From Ruminococcaceae bacterium UBA6842 (GTDB lineage: Bacteria > Bacillota > Clostridia > Oscillospirales > Acutalibacteraceae): a DNA stretch of 37,356 nt. Of this stretch, positions 7,857-16,743 are shown one piece after another (within the stretch, counting starts at the first letter, position 1; every line of letters starts with the position of its first letter). The position numbers and the translations under genes were made by a program. The stretch is taken from assembly GCA_002451855.1 (NCBI GenBank), contig DKDS01000089.1, positions 1 through 37,356 on the forward strand, in the 5' to 3' direction. A model generated the notes under the pieces. The model did no database searches. It was given only the letters and a program-made list of their open reading frames with translations, and was not told where the DNA came from.

Positions 7857-8873
7857 TTAATCGGAAACGGCTAACGCTATGAAGCGCTCGTTTTTTTCAT
7901 CATCCACAGCGCAGTAAAAATGATAGTTTCTTCCGCCAATTCTTACAAACCATGTTTTATGCGCGTGGCTTTTTTCCCAATCGTATTCGCTTTCTATAAG
8001 CGGTTTTCCGTCCCAACAGTTCCAATTTATCAAATCACGCGAGCAGGCAAAGGTATTAAAGGCAGGTTTTCCGCTTATAAGTCTAAAGAAAAAAGCAACA
8101 TAAATATCATCTATTAAAATTACCTGCGGATCGCCGCAAATAAGACCCTTGGAATCGCCGCTCACCAAATCTATAACAGGTCGGTCTCCGTAGCGCTCCC
8201 AATGCTCTGCGTCATCGGATACGGCAAGCAAAATTCTTTCCTTATAATCCGCACCCTTGGCATTGTACATATTGACATATTTATACCCTGTAACGCCAAG
8301 CTTATCCTCAAATAAAAAGCTTTTATAAAGCGTTCTGCTCGATGCTTTGCGGCAGTCACTGTCATCGGGGCGCAATATCGGGTTCGGCAGCCGTGTAAAT
8401 CCGTCGGGATCGGTCGGGTCAAGAGTTTTTGCAAGACCCATATAAAGCGGATCCGGCTCATAACCGTCATTATTGCCCGCAAGATAAGAAATGTAGTAGC
8501 TGCCGTTTATTTTTTGCAGTTCACCGGTTCCGTCATAATTAATATCCGGAAACGCGGCATAGCCCGCGCACTGCTTACTGTCCCACCAATCAAGGTTATT
8601 TCTGCGAAAAACCGTTCCGCAGTATACCCAGTTAATCAGATCCTTTGATTTTGCAAGATGCGTCTCGTAGCCGGAATCACTGCAATTCTTATTTATTGCA
8701 ATAAAATACATATAGAATATACCGTCTTTTTTAAAAACCGTGGGACTGTCGGTAAAACAACCGTCCAGCTTCATAACCGCTCCGAGCTTATGCGGAGTTT
8801 TTATCTTTTCATACACTCTCTGCATTTCCTCTTCGGTTACTGCTGCTTTTGTGCTGTTTTTAAATTCTACCAT
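7857..8873 (-). CDS. beta-propeller glycoside hydrolase (GH43/GH32/GH130-like fold), specificity unknown
   Basis: A 338-residue protein with the repeated blade pattern of five-bladed beta-propeller glycosidases: DGCFTDSPTVFKKDGIFYMYF near residues 37-57, KSKDLINWVYCGTVF, NGSYYISYLAG, LLAVSDDAEHWERYG, GDPQVILIDDIYVAFFF near 247-263 and SRDLINWNCWDG. D42 in the first blade and D248 in GDPQV occupy positions typical of catalytic or transition-state-stabilising aspartates in these clans. There is no signal peptide. The ATG at 8873 follows AGGGAAGTGG. It lies between a DUF3863-like gene and the esterase. Family cannot be settled by eye between GH43, GH130 and an unclassified relative, so no substrate is proposed. 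Confidence 0.7.
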   Translation of the reverse strand: MVEFKNSTKAAVTEEEMQRVYEKIKTPHKLGAVMKLDGCFTDSPTVFKKDGIFYMYFIAINKNCSDSGYETHLAKSKDLINWVYCGTVFRRNNLDWWDSKQCAGYAAFPDINYDGTGELQKINGSYYISYLAGNNDGYEPDPLYMGLAKTLDPTDPDGFTRLPNPILRPDDSDCRKASSRTLYKSFLFEDKLGVTGYKYVNMYNAKGADYKERILLAVSDDAEHWERYGDRPVIDLVSGDSKGLICGDPQVILIDDIYVAFFFRLISGKPAFNTFACSRDLINWNCWDGKPLIESEYDWEKSHAHKTWFVRIGGRNYHFYCAVDDEKNERFIALAVSD

Positions 8874-8908
8874 ATCAAACCACTTCCCTGCTTAGCAATC
8901 CCGTTTAA

Positions 8909-10450
8909 TTAAGAAATTAAAAATTCAAGCTTTTTACCTAACAGAGTGTACGAACCGTCCTTATTCTCCGCTACGCCCTTTGCTTTGAGCTTATAAGAGA
9001 AATTATTGTTCTTAAATGTAAGTGTGGAATTATCGGAAGCGCTTACCGTTGTGTTTTCGGCTATATTTGCCTGCCAACGCCACGCAAGCTCAATATCGGG
9101 GCAGATAACCTCGATAGAATTTTCAGAGAAGACAATTTTTCCGGTCTTGTCATTAAGCAAAACGCTTAAAACCAAGCTTTCACCGTCTTTTTTAGAATCT
9201 GTTATTTTGCACTTAATATCCTCGCCGTTTAATGCGTCGAGCATATATATTCCGGCTCTTTTTCCGTCACTGCTCCATAAATAGCCGTCTATTATCGGCA
9301 ATGCATAGTAGCCTGTTGTAGCCTCGGTAGCCGGAACTATAAAGTGCGGATCCATATAATTTTCATTAAACAGCTGAATATCTCTTATCCAGGTTTTATC
9401 GCTTGAAACCATCAGATTTATACGGTAATTGCTATTGTAGTACCACGCTGTCTGATGACCCTCGTTTTTCCAGTCCTTAAGTGCCACCATTGAGGTTGCG
9501 GGTGATTTGCTGTATTCCTCCCTGAACCTTCTGCCTGTGGCGCTCAGGCTCTCGATTTTAACAATACCCTCTTCGCTGTACTGCTTCAGCTTCTCCATCT
9601 GCATAAAATAGCCGTCCTTCATGCTATCCCAACCGAAGCTGTTTTCCTGCCCGATTTGAACATAAGACATAGACATACATTCATTTTTAACAACATCGTT
9701 AAAATACCAGTCTACCCATTCGGGACTTTTACCCGTTTTCCAGATAGGCTCAAAAGTGTATATCTGTTTCCTGTAATCATCGTGCGAAAGGTCTTCCTTA
9801 AGACCCGAATCATACTCATATATCGGGTCTACACCAAGCATTCTGAATGTCGGAGTGGAAAGCTGCATTGTATCGCTTTGCGCCGGATGAAGCATATTGT
9901 ACTTGCTTGGAAAATAGCCTTGGTTATAATATCCGCCCCAAAGTGTGTAGCCGTCCGTGCCGTACTGCTCACGGCATATACAGAATGCGTCTATTTTATA
10001 AGCAGATGAAAGATAATTCATTGAATAGCTGTCAAGCAGCCATGAGCCGACTACCTTCGGGAAATGCCCGAAAACTCTGAAGAACTGCATCATAGCCTCA
10101 TCAATAAGACGCTTTCTCTGCTCCTTATGATATGCAATCAAAAAGTCGGGGTCTACATGGTAATCCCACGAGAAGCCGGGTCTTCCGTTCCACTTGATTC
10201 CTACCTTCTCTACAAGAGACTGAACCATTTCAAGCCACAGACCGAGTTCGATATTTTCCTTTTCACCCTCAAATAAGTTTACAAATTCCTTTGAGGTAAG
10301 AGTATCATATTGCAGTAAGAATGTAAAGGGAAAGTTGTATTTTTTCTGCAGCTTCAGCTGCTCCTTTACCGGCTTCAGCAAATCTAAGTTCTTGTTCCGC
10401 GGTTCAACGGCTCTGACAAAATTAATAATGTTAACTACACAAGGTTTCAT
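8909..10450 (-). CDS. uncharacterised protein, DUF3863/DUF3864-like, polysaccharide-deacetylase-type barrel
   Basis: A 513-residue cytoplasmic protein with no signal peptide. The start, VVNIINFVRAVEPRN, followed by DLLKPVKEQLKLQKKYNFP and TFLLQYDTL, resembles from memory the DUF3863/DUF3864 family, which is common in glycan-utilisation loci and whose first half looks like a distorted NodB-type (beta/alpha) barrel. Residues 100-125 hold SWDYHVDPDFLIAYH, rich in Asp and His and possibly metal-binding. The final ~150 residues are beta-rich. No function is established that I can name; a deacetylase or glycosidase role is only inference from fold and context. AGGAG precedes the ATG. It follows the MalG-like permease by about 30 bp, so it is probably cotranscribed with the transporter. 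Confidence 0.6.
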   Translation of the reverse strand: MKPCVVNIINFVRAVEPRNKNLDLLKPVKEQLKLQKKYNFPFTFLLQYDTLTSKEFVNLFEGEKENIELGLWLEMVQSLVEKVGIKWNGRPGFSWDYHVDPDFLIAYHKEQRKRLIDEAMMQFFRVFGHFPKVVGSWLLDSYSMNYLSSAYKIDAFCICREQYGTDGYTLWGGYYNQGYFPSKYNMLHPAQSDTMQLSTPTFRMLGVDPIYEYDSGLKEDLSHDDYRKQIYTFEPIWKTGKSPEWVDWYFNDVVKNECMSMSYVQIGQENSFGWDSMKDGYFMQMEKLKQYSEEGIVKIESLSATGRRFREEYSKSPATSMVALKDWKNEGHQTAWYYNSNYRINLMVSSDKTWIRDIQLFNENYMDPHFIVPATEATTGYYALPIIDGYLWSSDGKRAGIYMLDALNGEDIKCKITDSKKDGESLVLSVLLNDKTGKIVFSENSIEVICPDIELAWRWQANIAENTTVSASDNSTLTFKNNNFSYKLKAKGVAENKDGSYTLLGKKLEFLIS

Positions 10451-10481
10451 TGAAGTAATCTCCTATAACTAAAATCACGGT

Positions 10482-11450
10482 TTATCCTACTATACCGGTT
10501 CTTTCTATACTCTCGGTAAAATACCGTTGGGTGAATACATATATAAAGAGCGGCGGGAATACAACCAGACAGGCGCCTGCCTGCAGATAGGTTCTCATTC
10601 CGTAGGTATCAAGTCCGCTTGCTACTATCTTGCTGTTTTCAAGCAAGGTCTTTAAACCGCTCAGCTCAACTGTCAACGGTTTTAAATTTGAATTGAAATA
10701 CATGGTGGAATTATAATAATCGTTCCAATGCCATATAAACGAGAACAACATAACCGTGATTATTGTAGGTACAGCCAAAGGTATAATAATTTTTACATAA
10801 GTCCCGAACGGGCCGCATCCGTCAATGGCAGCAGCTTCTTCCAAATCCTTAGGCATCCCCTTAAAGGCCTGAATAAATATGAATATAAACAGTCCCGACC
10901 GCAGACCCGAAGCGAAAAACGCGGGTAAAATAAATGTCCACGGGGTATTTATCAGATTTATTGTTTTTCCGAACAGAGACAAAATACCGCCGAAATCAAA
11001 ATAGCTGTAATTAATATACGTAGCGGAAAGCAATGCCGGAGGCGGAACAACAATAGTTATTAAAACAATAAAGTAAAGTATCTTATTCTCAAAATACTTG
11101 AACCTTGCAATGCTGTACCCGACCATCGAGCAGGAAATAAGCGTTCCGAGCGTGCTTAAAACAGATATTGTCAGTGTCAGAATTAACGAATCCTTATAAT
11201 TGATAAACTTGCTGACTGCCTTTATGGATTTAAGCGAAATGGTCTTCGGTATCCATAAAACCGTAGGGTCGTTAACTGCCGACGGATCCTGAAAAGCCAC
11301 AGAAAACATATAAAAAATAGGAAACAGGAACAAATAGCACAGTCCTATTATAAACAGCGTTCTGAAAAGCTTAAACACAAAGGAAGAAAATTTTCTTTTG
11401 TATACAGCGGCGGAGGCTGTGTTCTTGCTCAAAATATTAAGTCTTTTCAT
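10482..11450 (-). CDS. carbohydrate ABC transporter permease, MalG type (pair 1)
   Basis: A 322-residue inner-membrane permease with six predicted hydrophobic helices. The EAA loop that contacts the ATPase is EEAAAIDGCGPFGTYVKIIIPLAVP in form, with the conserved EAA, G and IIIPL elements. It should form a heterodimer with the MalF-type protein just upstream and import an oligosaccharide. I chose the ATG at 11450, preceded by AAGGGG and overlapping the previous gene by 14 bp. A TTG at 11483 would add 11 residues but has no good ribosome site. No ATP-binding subunit is encoded in the window, so a shared MsmX-like ATPase is the likely partner. The binding protein that feeds this pair may be the lipoprotein at 24604-26133. 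Confidence 0.9.
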   Translation of the reverse strand: MKRLNILSKNTASAAVYKRKFSSFVFKLFRTLFIIGLCYLFLFPIFYMFSVAFQDPSAVNDPTVLWIPKTISLKSIKAVSKFINYKDSLILTLTISVLSTLGTLISCSMVGYSIARFKYFENKILYFIVLITIVVPPPALLSATYINYSYFDFGGILSLFGKTINLINTPWTFILPAFFASGLRSGLFIFIFIQAFKGMPKDLEEAAAIDGCGPFGTYVKIIIPLAVPTIITVMLFSFIWHWNDYYNSTMYFNSNLKPLTVELSGLKTLLENSKIVASGLDTYGMRTYLQAGACLVVFPPLFIYVFTQRYFTESIERTGIVG

Positions 11451-12360
11451 ATCGCTTTTTCCCCTTTGGCTTATCGGCTTCAAGCGCCGAGAAGATCTTA
11501 ATAACTATCAGTATTACAGCAAAAATAATAAGGAAATAAACCCACGCCATTGCGGCGGACCAACCGTATTTCAACTGCGCCGCCGTATTCAGAACCTGTT
11601 TCATTACCGCGTTGGTATTCAGCGTAAAGCAGTCCACCACCGAGTAAATAAAGTTGGTTAGTATCATCGGAGAAATCATAGGCAAGGTTATTTTCCAAAA
11701 GATTTCCCACGATGAGGCGCCCTCAACCATTGCCGCTTCATACAGCGAACCGGATATGCTTTGAACAGCCGCCAGGAATATAACCGTTTGTATACCAGTA
11801 AGCCACGCCAAATTAAACAGGTTATCCGATATGTTAGTGGCGAAATTTATCACCTTGCTTGAAAGTCCCAAATCGGTCAACAACGTTGCCAAAGCGTCGC
11901 TTTGCGTTATTTCACCGCCTGCTACGGCATTGCCCGACATTATCTGGTTTGCGGCAACATCCGAATTGATAAGCTCAAGTATTATACCCGAAGCCAAAAT
12001 AACCGGAAGGAAAAAGACCGCCCTTACAAAGGTTCTGCCGTGGAATTTCTGATTTAAAATGAGGGCAAAGAACAAGGAAAGCACCAATATTACGGGCACC
12101 TGCCACAGCATTTTAACAACCGAGCTTACAAGATTGGTTGTATAATATGTATCCTCGGTAAAAATGTATTTTAAGTTACTTAAGCCCACAAACACACGCT
12201 TGTAACCGAATTCCTGCATTGTGACCCTTTGGAATACAAACATAATCGACTGAAACATCGGTTTCAGAAAAAAGAACAAAAAGCCCAAATAGAACGGGAT
12301 TGCAAATATTCTGCCTGATTTTGCCTGTTGTTTTCTTAAGCTGTAAGACTTCTTATTCAA
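11437..12360 (-). CDS. carbohydrate ABC transporter permease, MalF type (pair 1)
   Basis: A 307-residue permease with a basic cytoplasmic N-terminus, six hydrophobic segments, and an EAA loop reading YEAAMVEGASSWEIFWKITL. A periplasmic-side loop around residues 118-165 is longer than in minimal MalF proteins and contains several Ala/Asn/Gly stretches. Translation begins at TTG, with AAAGGGGA six to seven bases upstream; the next in-frame Met lies inside the first membrane helix. It starts 4 bp after the DUF5696-like gene ends and overlaps the MalG-like gene, so the three are coupled. Function as half of a sugar channel is firm; the sugar is unknown. Confidence 0.9.
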   Translation of the reverse strand: MNKKSYSLRKQQAKSGRIFAIPFYLGFLFFFLKPMFQSIMFVFQRVTMQEFGYKRVFVGLSNLKYIFTEDTYYTTNLVSSVVKMLWQVPVILVLSLFFALILNQKFHGRTFVRAVFFLPVILASGIILELINSDVAANQIMSGNAVAGGEITQSDALATLLTDLGLSSKVINFATNISDNLFNLAWLTGIQTVIFLAAVQSISGSLYEAAMVEGASSWEIFWKITLPMISPMILTNFIYSVVDCFTLNTNAVMKQVLNTAAQLKYGWSAAMAWVYFLIIFAVILIVIKIFSALEADKPKGKKRYEKT

Positions 12361-12364
12361 TTTG

Positions 12365-14611
12365 CTATCCCCTTTCTATTACGGCATAGCTCTTTGCCTT
12401 AATAACCGTATCATTGTATAAATAATCGCTGTCCGAATAATTTACCGCAACTTCTATATTATTGTCGTAAACGGTGCTGTCGACATTTTCGGCAATTTCG
12501 GAATGTGCAGCTATCGTGGCATTTGCAATGCGTTTAAGAAGCGGTAAATAGTCCTTCATAGCTTCCTTTGCGTCACTGCTCCACAGCGAATAGGTAGATG
12601 AATACAGACTGTCGTATCTCGTATCGGTGAGTACATCCGCATCCTTGTAAATTGCCGCGTAAAGCGGTTCTATTCCGCCCTCTACGGAATTAAGCATTGT
12701 CACATCCGGCTCCTGCGTCTGATATATTTCAGGCGAGGTCATCGGAATATATCCGTGAAAGACTATCTGATAAAACGGTATTTCCTTATCAAACAGCTCA
12801 TATCCGCTTGAATATACCGGAGTCTGATAGATTATGTTCATATACGGAGCGGCGTACTCGTTTGCCGTTTTTCCCGCAAGCGAAACACTGCCCGAATAGT
12901 TCTTAATCACAGCGGATATTTTATCCTGTGCCTGATTTCTGTAAACTCTGCTGTCCTTGTTATAATCGCTGTAAAGCGTATTTGTTATACCGCTAAGGCA
13001 AATTCCCGAAATCTTATTTTTCTTTGCGGAGCTGAGGAATTTATCAGAAACCTGCTTCAGCTTGTTCGGTGACAACAGATAATACGGATCGCAGTCAAGC
13101 TTTGAAGAATATACCGAACGGAGATATTCCTTTTGCTTGGGAATTTCATTAAATACTGTCTTTATAGAGTATTTGCCGCTGTTTTTTCTTAAGGTTGTAA
13201 AATCGACATCCAAATAAAGCTCAATATCATTCTTTGAAAGATATTCGGCAAATTGGCTGTAGCCTTTGCTGCCGCCTATTTTCCCGCTTATTTTAAGCTT
13301 ACTCGGCACTGCTTTATTTAAAATATCGCCGGACCAACCGAGCACTCTCACGGATGAAAGATAATCACCGAAATCCCTTGCGATTTCCTGCGCCTGAGCG
13401 AAAGTGGTCAACGGAACCGTTTTTGTGTAAGGAATACCGAAGAAAGCCGAATTTACGGTGACCGCACCGTATAAATTCAAATGCGCGCCGACATCCGAAG
13501 TCTTTTTCGTAAGTCCTTTTTCTTTTATCAGGTAGTTCCTGTATATTTCGGCGGCTCCCGCATAATTTGCTTTGTCGCTCGAATGGGTATAATATTTAAC
13601 CTGATAATCGGACTTAAAATCGCTTATATCATCCGTGCTGTAAATTTCCTTTCGGCTGTTGGTCTGCGCAAAAAGGATTTTTTCGGTAATGTTCCTTAAA
13701 TTAACCTTACTGCTTACCGCAGTATACGCACAGTCGCTGTTGCCGTTTATAAGGGCTATCGAAGCATTGGAGTCGCCCTCTGTAATAATTCCCGTTAAAG
13801 CGTTGTTTCCGTTTTTAACGGTTGAAATTACCGGCAGATAAACCGATTCGTACCTTGACATTTGGGTTTCCGGCGTATCCGTAACCTCTTTGCCGTAAAG
13901 CATTTTATCATATTTAAGACTGCTCTTTTTCCCGTTATTGAACTCTACCAAAGCTCCGCAGCCGTCGGGCACAAACACATACCCATTATCGGTCGAATTT
14001 CCCGCTCCGAACATAGGCAAAACATTAACGGCGGTAATTCTGTAATCCTTTGTTTCCTTAATTTGGGGCACGGCAACGGTTACAACAAAGCAATCGTCGT
14101 CGATTTTATATTCCACCGGAATTTCAAAGCCGAATTCATCAAAGTAATATACTGCCCTGAATCCGCCGTCTACCTTTTCGGTTTCAATCCTTCCGTTCAA
14201 AAGACAGCCGACATGGCTGTTAACGAACTTTGAGGCAGAGGTTGAAGCCTCGTCGGGATTGTATATGTAATCCACTATAAGCTGTGACCTTACATTCATC
14301 TTGTTTTGAAGCTTTGTGACCTCATCACTCAAAAAGTCGTTTGGAACACTGTACCAAATATAACCGTTTTCGTTTTCGCGCAGTGCAAACCACGCATTTT
14401 TCTTATCATAGAAAAGAGTATATTTGCGGTTTTGAGCCGCGGTTTCATATTCCGCAATCAAATTGCTGTCGGTATCGTCGGAAACGCCGATTTGCGTCGG
14501 AGCGGACGCCTGTTCGGTCGGATTTTCCGCGTTAATAAGAACAACACCTGTCTGAAACGCTAAACAGAGGGTAAGTAAAACAACAAATATACTTTTAATT
14601 TTTGCGTTCAT
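12365..14611 (-). CDS. secreted DUF5696-like protein, transporter-associated
   Basis: A 748-residue protein with a Sec signal peptide (MNAKIKSIFVVLLTLCLAFQ, cleaved near residue 28) and no C-terminal anchor. I recognise it from memory as the DUF5696 family, which in Firmicutes sits beside MalF/MalG permeases and the Yip1-domain protein found next door here. The first ~330 residues are beta-rich (ENGYIWYSVPND, GYVFVPDGCGALVEFNNG). The second half alternates strands and helices (KGYSQFAEYLSKNDIELYLDVDF), as in a TIM-barrel glycosidase-like fold, though I cannot point to catalytic residues. GGGGGAG precedes the ATG. It lies 16 bp after the NHL-Yip1 gene and 4 bp before the MalF gene. Function is unknown; binding or processing glycan at the cell surface for the transporter is inference. 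Confidence 0.72.
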   Translation of the reverse strand: MNAKIKSIFVVLLTLCLAFQTGVVLINAENPTEQASAPTQIGVSDDTDSNLIAEYETAAQNRKYTLFYDKKNAWFALRENENGYIWYSVPNDFLSDEVTKLQNKMNVRSQLIVDYIYNPDEASTSASKFVNSHVGCLLNGRIETEKVDGGFRAVYYFDEFGFEIPVEYKIDDDCFVVTVAVPQIKETKDYRITAVNVLPMFGAGNSTDNGYVFVPDGCGALVEFNNGKKSSLKYDKMLYGKEVTDTPETQMSRYESVYLPVISTVKNGNNALTGIITEGDSNASIALINGNSDCAYTAVSSKVNLRNITEKILFAQTNSRKEIYSTDDISDFKSDYQVKYYTHSSDKANYAGAAEIYRNYLIKEKGLTKKTSDVGAHLNLYGAVTVNSAFFGIPYTKTVPLTTFAQAQEIARDFGDYLSSVRVLGWSGDILNKAVPSKLKISGKIGGSKGYSQFAEYLSKNDIELYLDVDFTTLRKNSGKYSIKTVFNEIPKQKEYLRSVYSSKLDCDPYYLLSPNKLKQVSDKFLSSAKKNKISGICLSGITNTLYSDYNKDSRVYRNQAQDKISAVIKNYSGSVSLAGKTANEYAAPYMNIIYQTPVYSSGYELFDKEIPFYQIVFHGYIPMTSPEIYQTQEPDVTMLNSVEGGIEPLYAAIYKDADVLTDTRYDSLYSSTYSLWSSDAKEAMKDYLPLLKRIANATIAAHSEIAENVDSTVYDNNIEVAVNYSDSDYLYNDTVIKAKSYAVIERG

Positions 14612-14627
14612 TTATTATTTCTCCCCC

Positions 14628-16730
14628 TTAGCGCAGCTGCAGCTCGCTGACGATTGACATTGCGAAATTGTAAGCCTGTTTAAGCAATGTATAGAATAAA
14701 ACTATAAGCAATGCAATTACAGCCATACCTATTACTGAAACTATAATCAGCAGTATTGTTTTTGAAACGGAATAATGGTGTATTGACGAAAGTCCTATTA
14801 TCAGTATCAACGCAAACCATATTATACCGACCGTTGAAATCATACTCATTATGACGGCTTCCTCGGCTGTGAGTACGTTTGAAAGTATAACGGTAATCGC
14901 TTTTGTAATAATCATCGGCAGTATCGCATACGCAGTAACCGAAAGTATTTCATTAAAGGTGCCTTTGCCGTCGAAAATGGTACAAACAGACCAGTTCGCG
15001 ACAACAAACATAATGTAAATTCCTATTGTCTTAACAAGCATAGTCGCAAGACTGTAATCTATTGCGCGGTTGCTGTTAAAGATAAAGCCCTGATTGAAAT
15101 ACTCCAACGAGCAAAGCAAAAACCACACCGCAAATATTACGCCGATAATTTTGTATGAGAACAAGTTTCGGGTCTTAAACTGGTCAAATCCGTCAGCCGG
15201 ATGAAACAGCGTGTAAAACGGGAAGCTGTATTTGCTTTCAAGCGGTGAATAAACCTCGCCGTCCGCCTTTGCCAATACCTTACCGAGAACCTTTTTAATA
15301 ATCACAACCGCGATTATCAATACCGCAACCGATAAAATTACCCAGTAATAATTATTTGCGATAAAATCTTTTCTGTACTGTCTGAAGGATTTTGAATAGC
15401 TCTCGTGGTCTCCCGCAAGCTTGAAGTTGTGCATTGCCTTAAGGTAATCGCCCTGCGCGTCATAGCAAATTCCGAGACCGTAATACACATATTGCGTATT
15501 TGTGTTGCTTTTAAGCAAATCGTTCAGAACGGTTATCGAGGATGTAATCTCATTATTATCAATAAGAGTAAATGCCGTGCGTATCTTCTCGCCGTAGTCT
15601 GTCGGCGCAAAAATCGTAACGGTGTTGTTGAGTGCGTCCAGCACCGCAACCTTGTCGCCTATTGACTCAACCGCCACGGGCGAGCTGAACATACCGTGCT
15701 GATTTCCGAAGCCGCCGAATGACGCGACAAGCTTTGCTTCCTTTGTATACTGCATTACCTTGCCGCGGTCGGTATCAAGAAGATTTAAAAAGCCCTTGTC
15801 GTCAACATCTACATCCGTAAACTTTGTGACCTTGCTTTCCGACCATATAAGTCTGTCCCACTCAAGATCGCCGAAAGGCTGTTTTGCGGAAAGTATATCG
15901 GAGCCCTTGAAATTAAGGCATCTTACAGTACCCTCCTCGGCAACGGTACCCTCGCCCTGAGTTACAACATAAAGAAGTCCGCTGCTGTCCATATCAAAAT
16001 TGTCTATACTGATAGGCGTTGCGCTTGAAAGGCCCTTAATCTGAGTGCGGGTCAGGAAGCGCTTTAAGATATTGTTTAAAACGACCTCGGCGGTAACCTT
16101 GACCTCGTTACTTCCGGAGAAGTGCGAAAAGCTTCCGTCCTTTTCAAATACGAATACGCCCTGATCTATACCCGCGGCAATTACAAATATGTTGCCGTCC
16201 GAATTAAACGCAACCTTTGTAGCCCTAAACGCCGCATCGGTGTTGACAAGCACGCTGTCGGGCCGTTCTATTATCAAATCAACTGTGTTGTTATATACAG
16301 AGACTACACGGTTATGCTCGGTATCGGCTATATAAAATCTGCCGTCCTCCGCAACCGCAAAGCCCTGCGCACCGGAAAAATCAAGCGGAGAACCGTCCTC
16401 TGTTTTAAAGCCGGAAAACTCCTCTATCAATTTCCCGTCTTCGCTTATAAGCACAATTCGCGAATTTCCGCTGTCAAGGATATAAAGTCCCTTATTCTTA
16501 TCATAATACATATCGGCGGGGGCATTAAAGTCCTCTTCAAGTCCCAAAGTATGAGCCGATATGACCTCGCTTTCCCTGTAACCCTCGGGCGCCGCGACCG
16601 ATTCCTCATAATCGTTATACTCATATCCCTCATACGGAATATTCTGTACCGAATGAGCCGAAGCGGCAACCGAAAACATAAGTGCCGACATTACAAATAG
16701 AGAAATTATTTTTAAACCTTTAATCTTCAA
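14628..16730 (-). CDS. NHL-repeat, TPR and Yip1-domain membrane protein, transporter-associated
   Basis: A 700-residue protein with three parts. After a signal peptide (residues 1-26) there are NHL/six-bladed-propeller repeats, about 55-385 (ADMYYDKNKGLYILDSGNSR, GRFYIADTEHNRVVSVYN, VAVLDALNNTVTIF). A short TPR-like helical segment follows (about 395-445, YGLGICYDAQGDYLKAMHNF), then a transmembrane helix (about 459-481). The C-terminal ~190 residues form a Yip1-type domain with about five hydrophobic helices (FYTLFHPADGFDQFKTRNLF starts it). The propeller therefore lies outside the cell. Translation starts at TTG, with AGGGGG upstream; a nearer ATG at 16735 is followed at once by a stop. It sits between permease pair 2 and the DUF5696-like gene, a conserved-looking arrangement. 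A role in sensing or gating the importer is only inference. Confidence 0.78.
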   Translation of the reverse strand: MKIKGLKIISLFVMSALMFSVAASAHSVQNIPYEGYEYNDYEESVAAPEGYRESEVISAHTLGLEEDFNAPADMYYDKNKGLYILDSGNSRIVLISEDGKLIEEFSGFKTEDGSPLDFSGAQGFAVAEDGRFYIADTEHNRVVSVYNNTVDLIIERPDSVLVNTDAAFRATKVAFNSDGNIFVIAAGIDQGVFVFEKDGSFSHFSGSNEVKVTAEVVLNNILKRFLTRTQIKGLSSATPISIDNFDMDSSGLLYVVTQGEGTVAEEGTVRCLNFKGSDILSAKQPFGDLEWDRLIWSESKVTKFTDVDVDDKGFLNLLDTDRGKVMQYTKEAKLVASFGGFGNQHGMFSSPVAVESIGDKVAVLDALNNTVTIFAPTDYGEKIRTAFTLIDNNEITSSITVLNDLLKSNTNTQYVYYGLGICYDAQGDYLKAMHNFKLAGDHESYSKSFRQYRKDFIANNYYWVILSVAVLIIAVVIIKKVLGKVLAKADGEVYSPLESKYSFPFYTLFHPADGFDQFKTRNLFSYKIIGVIFAVWFLLCSLEYFNQGFIFNSNRAIDYSLATMLVKTIGIYIMFVVANWSVCTIFDGKGTFNEILSVTAYAILPMIITKAITVILSNVLTAEEAVIMSMISTVGIIWFALILIIGLSSIHHYSVSKTILLIIVSVIGMAVIALLIVLFYTLLKQAYNFAMSIVSELQLR

Positions 16731-16743
16731 CTCATAATCCCCC

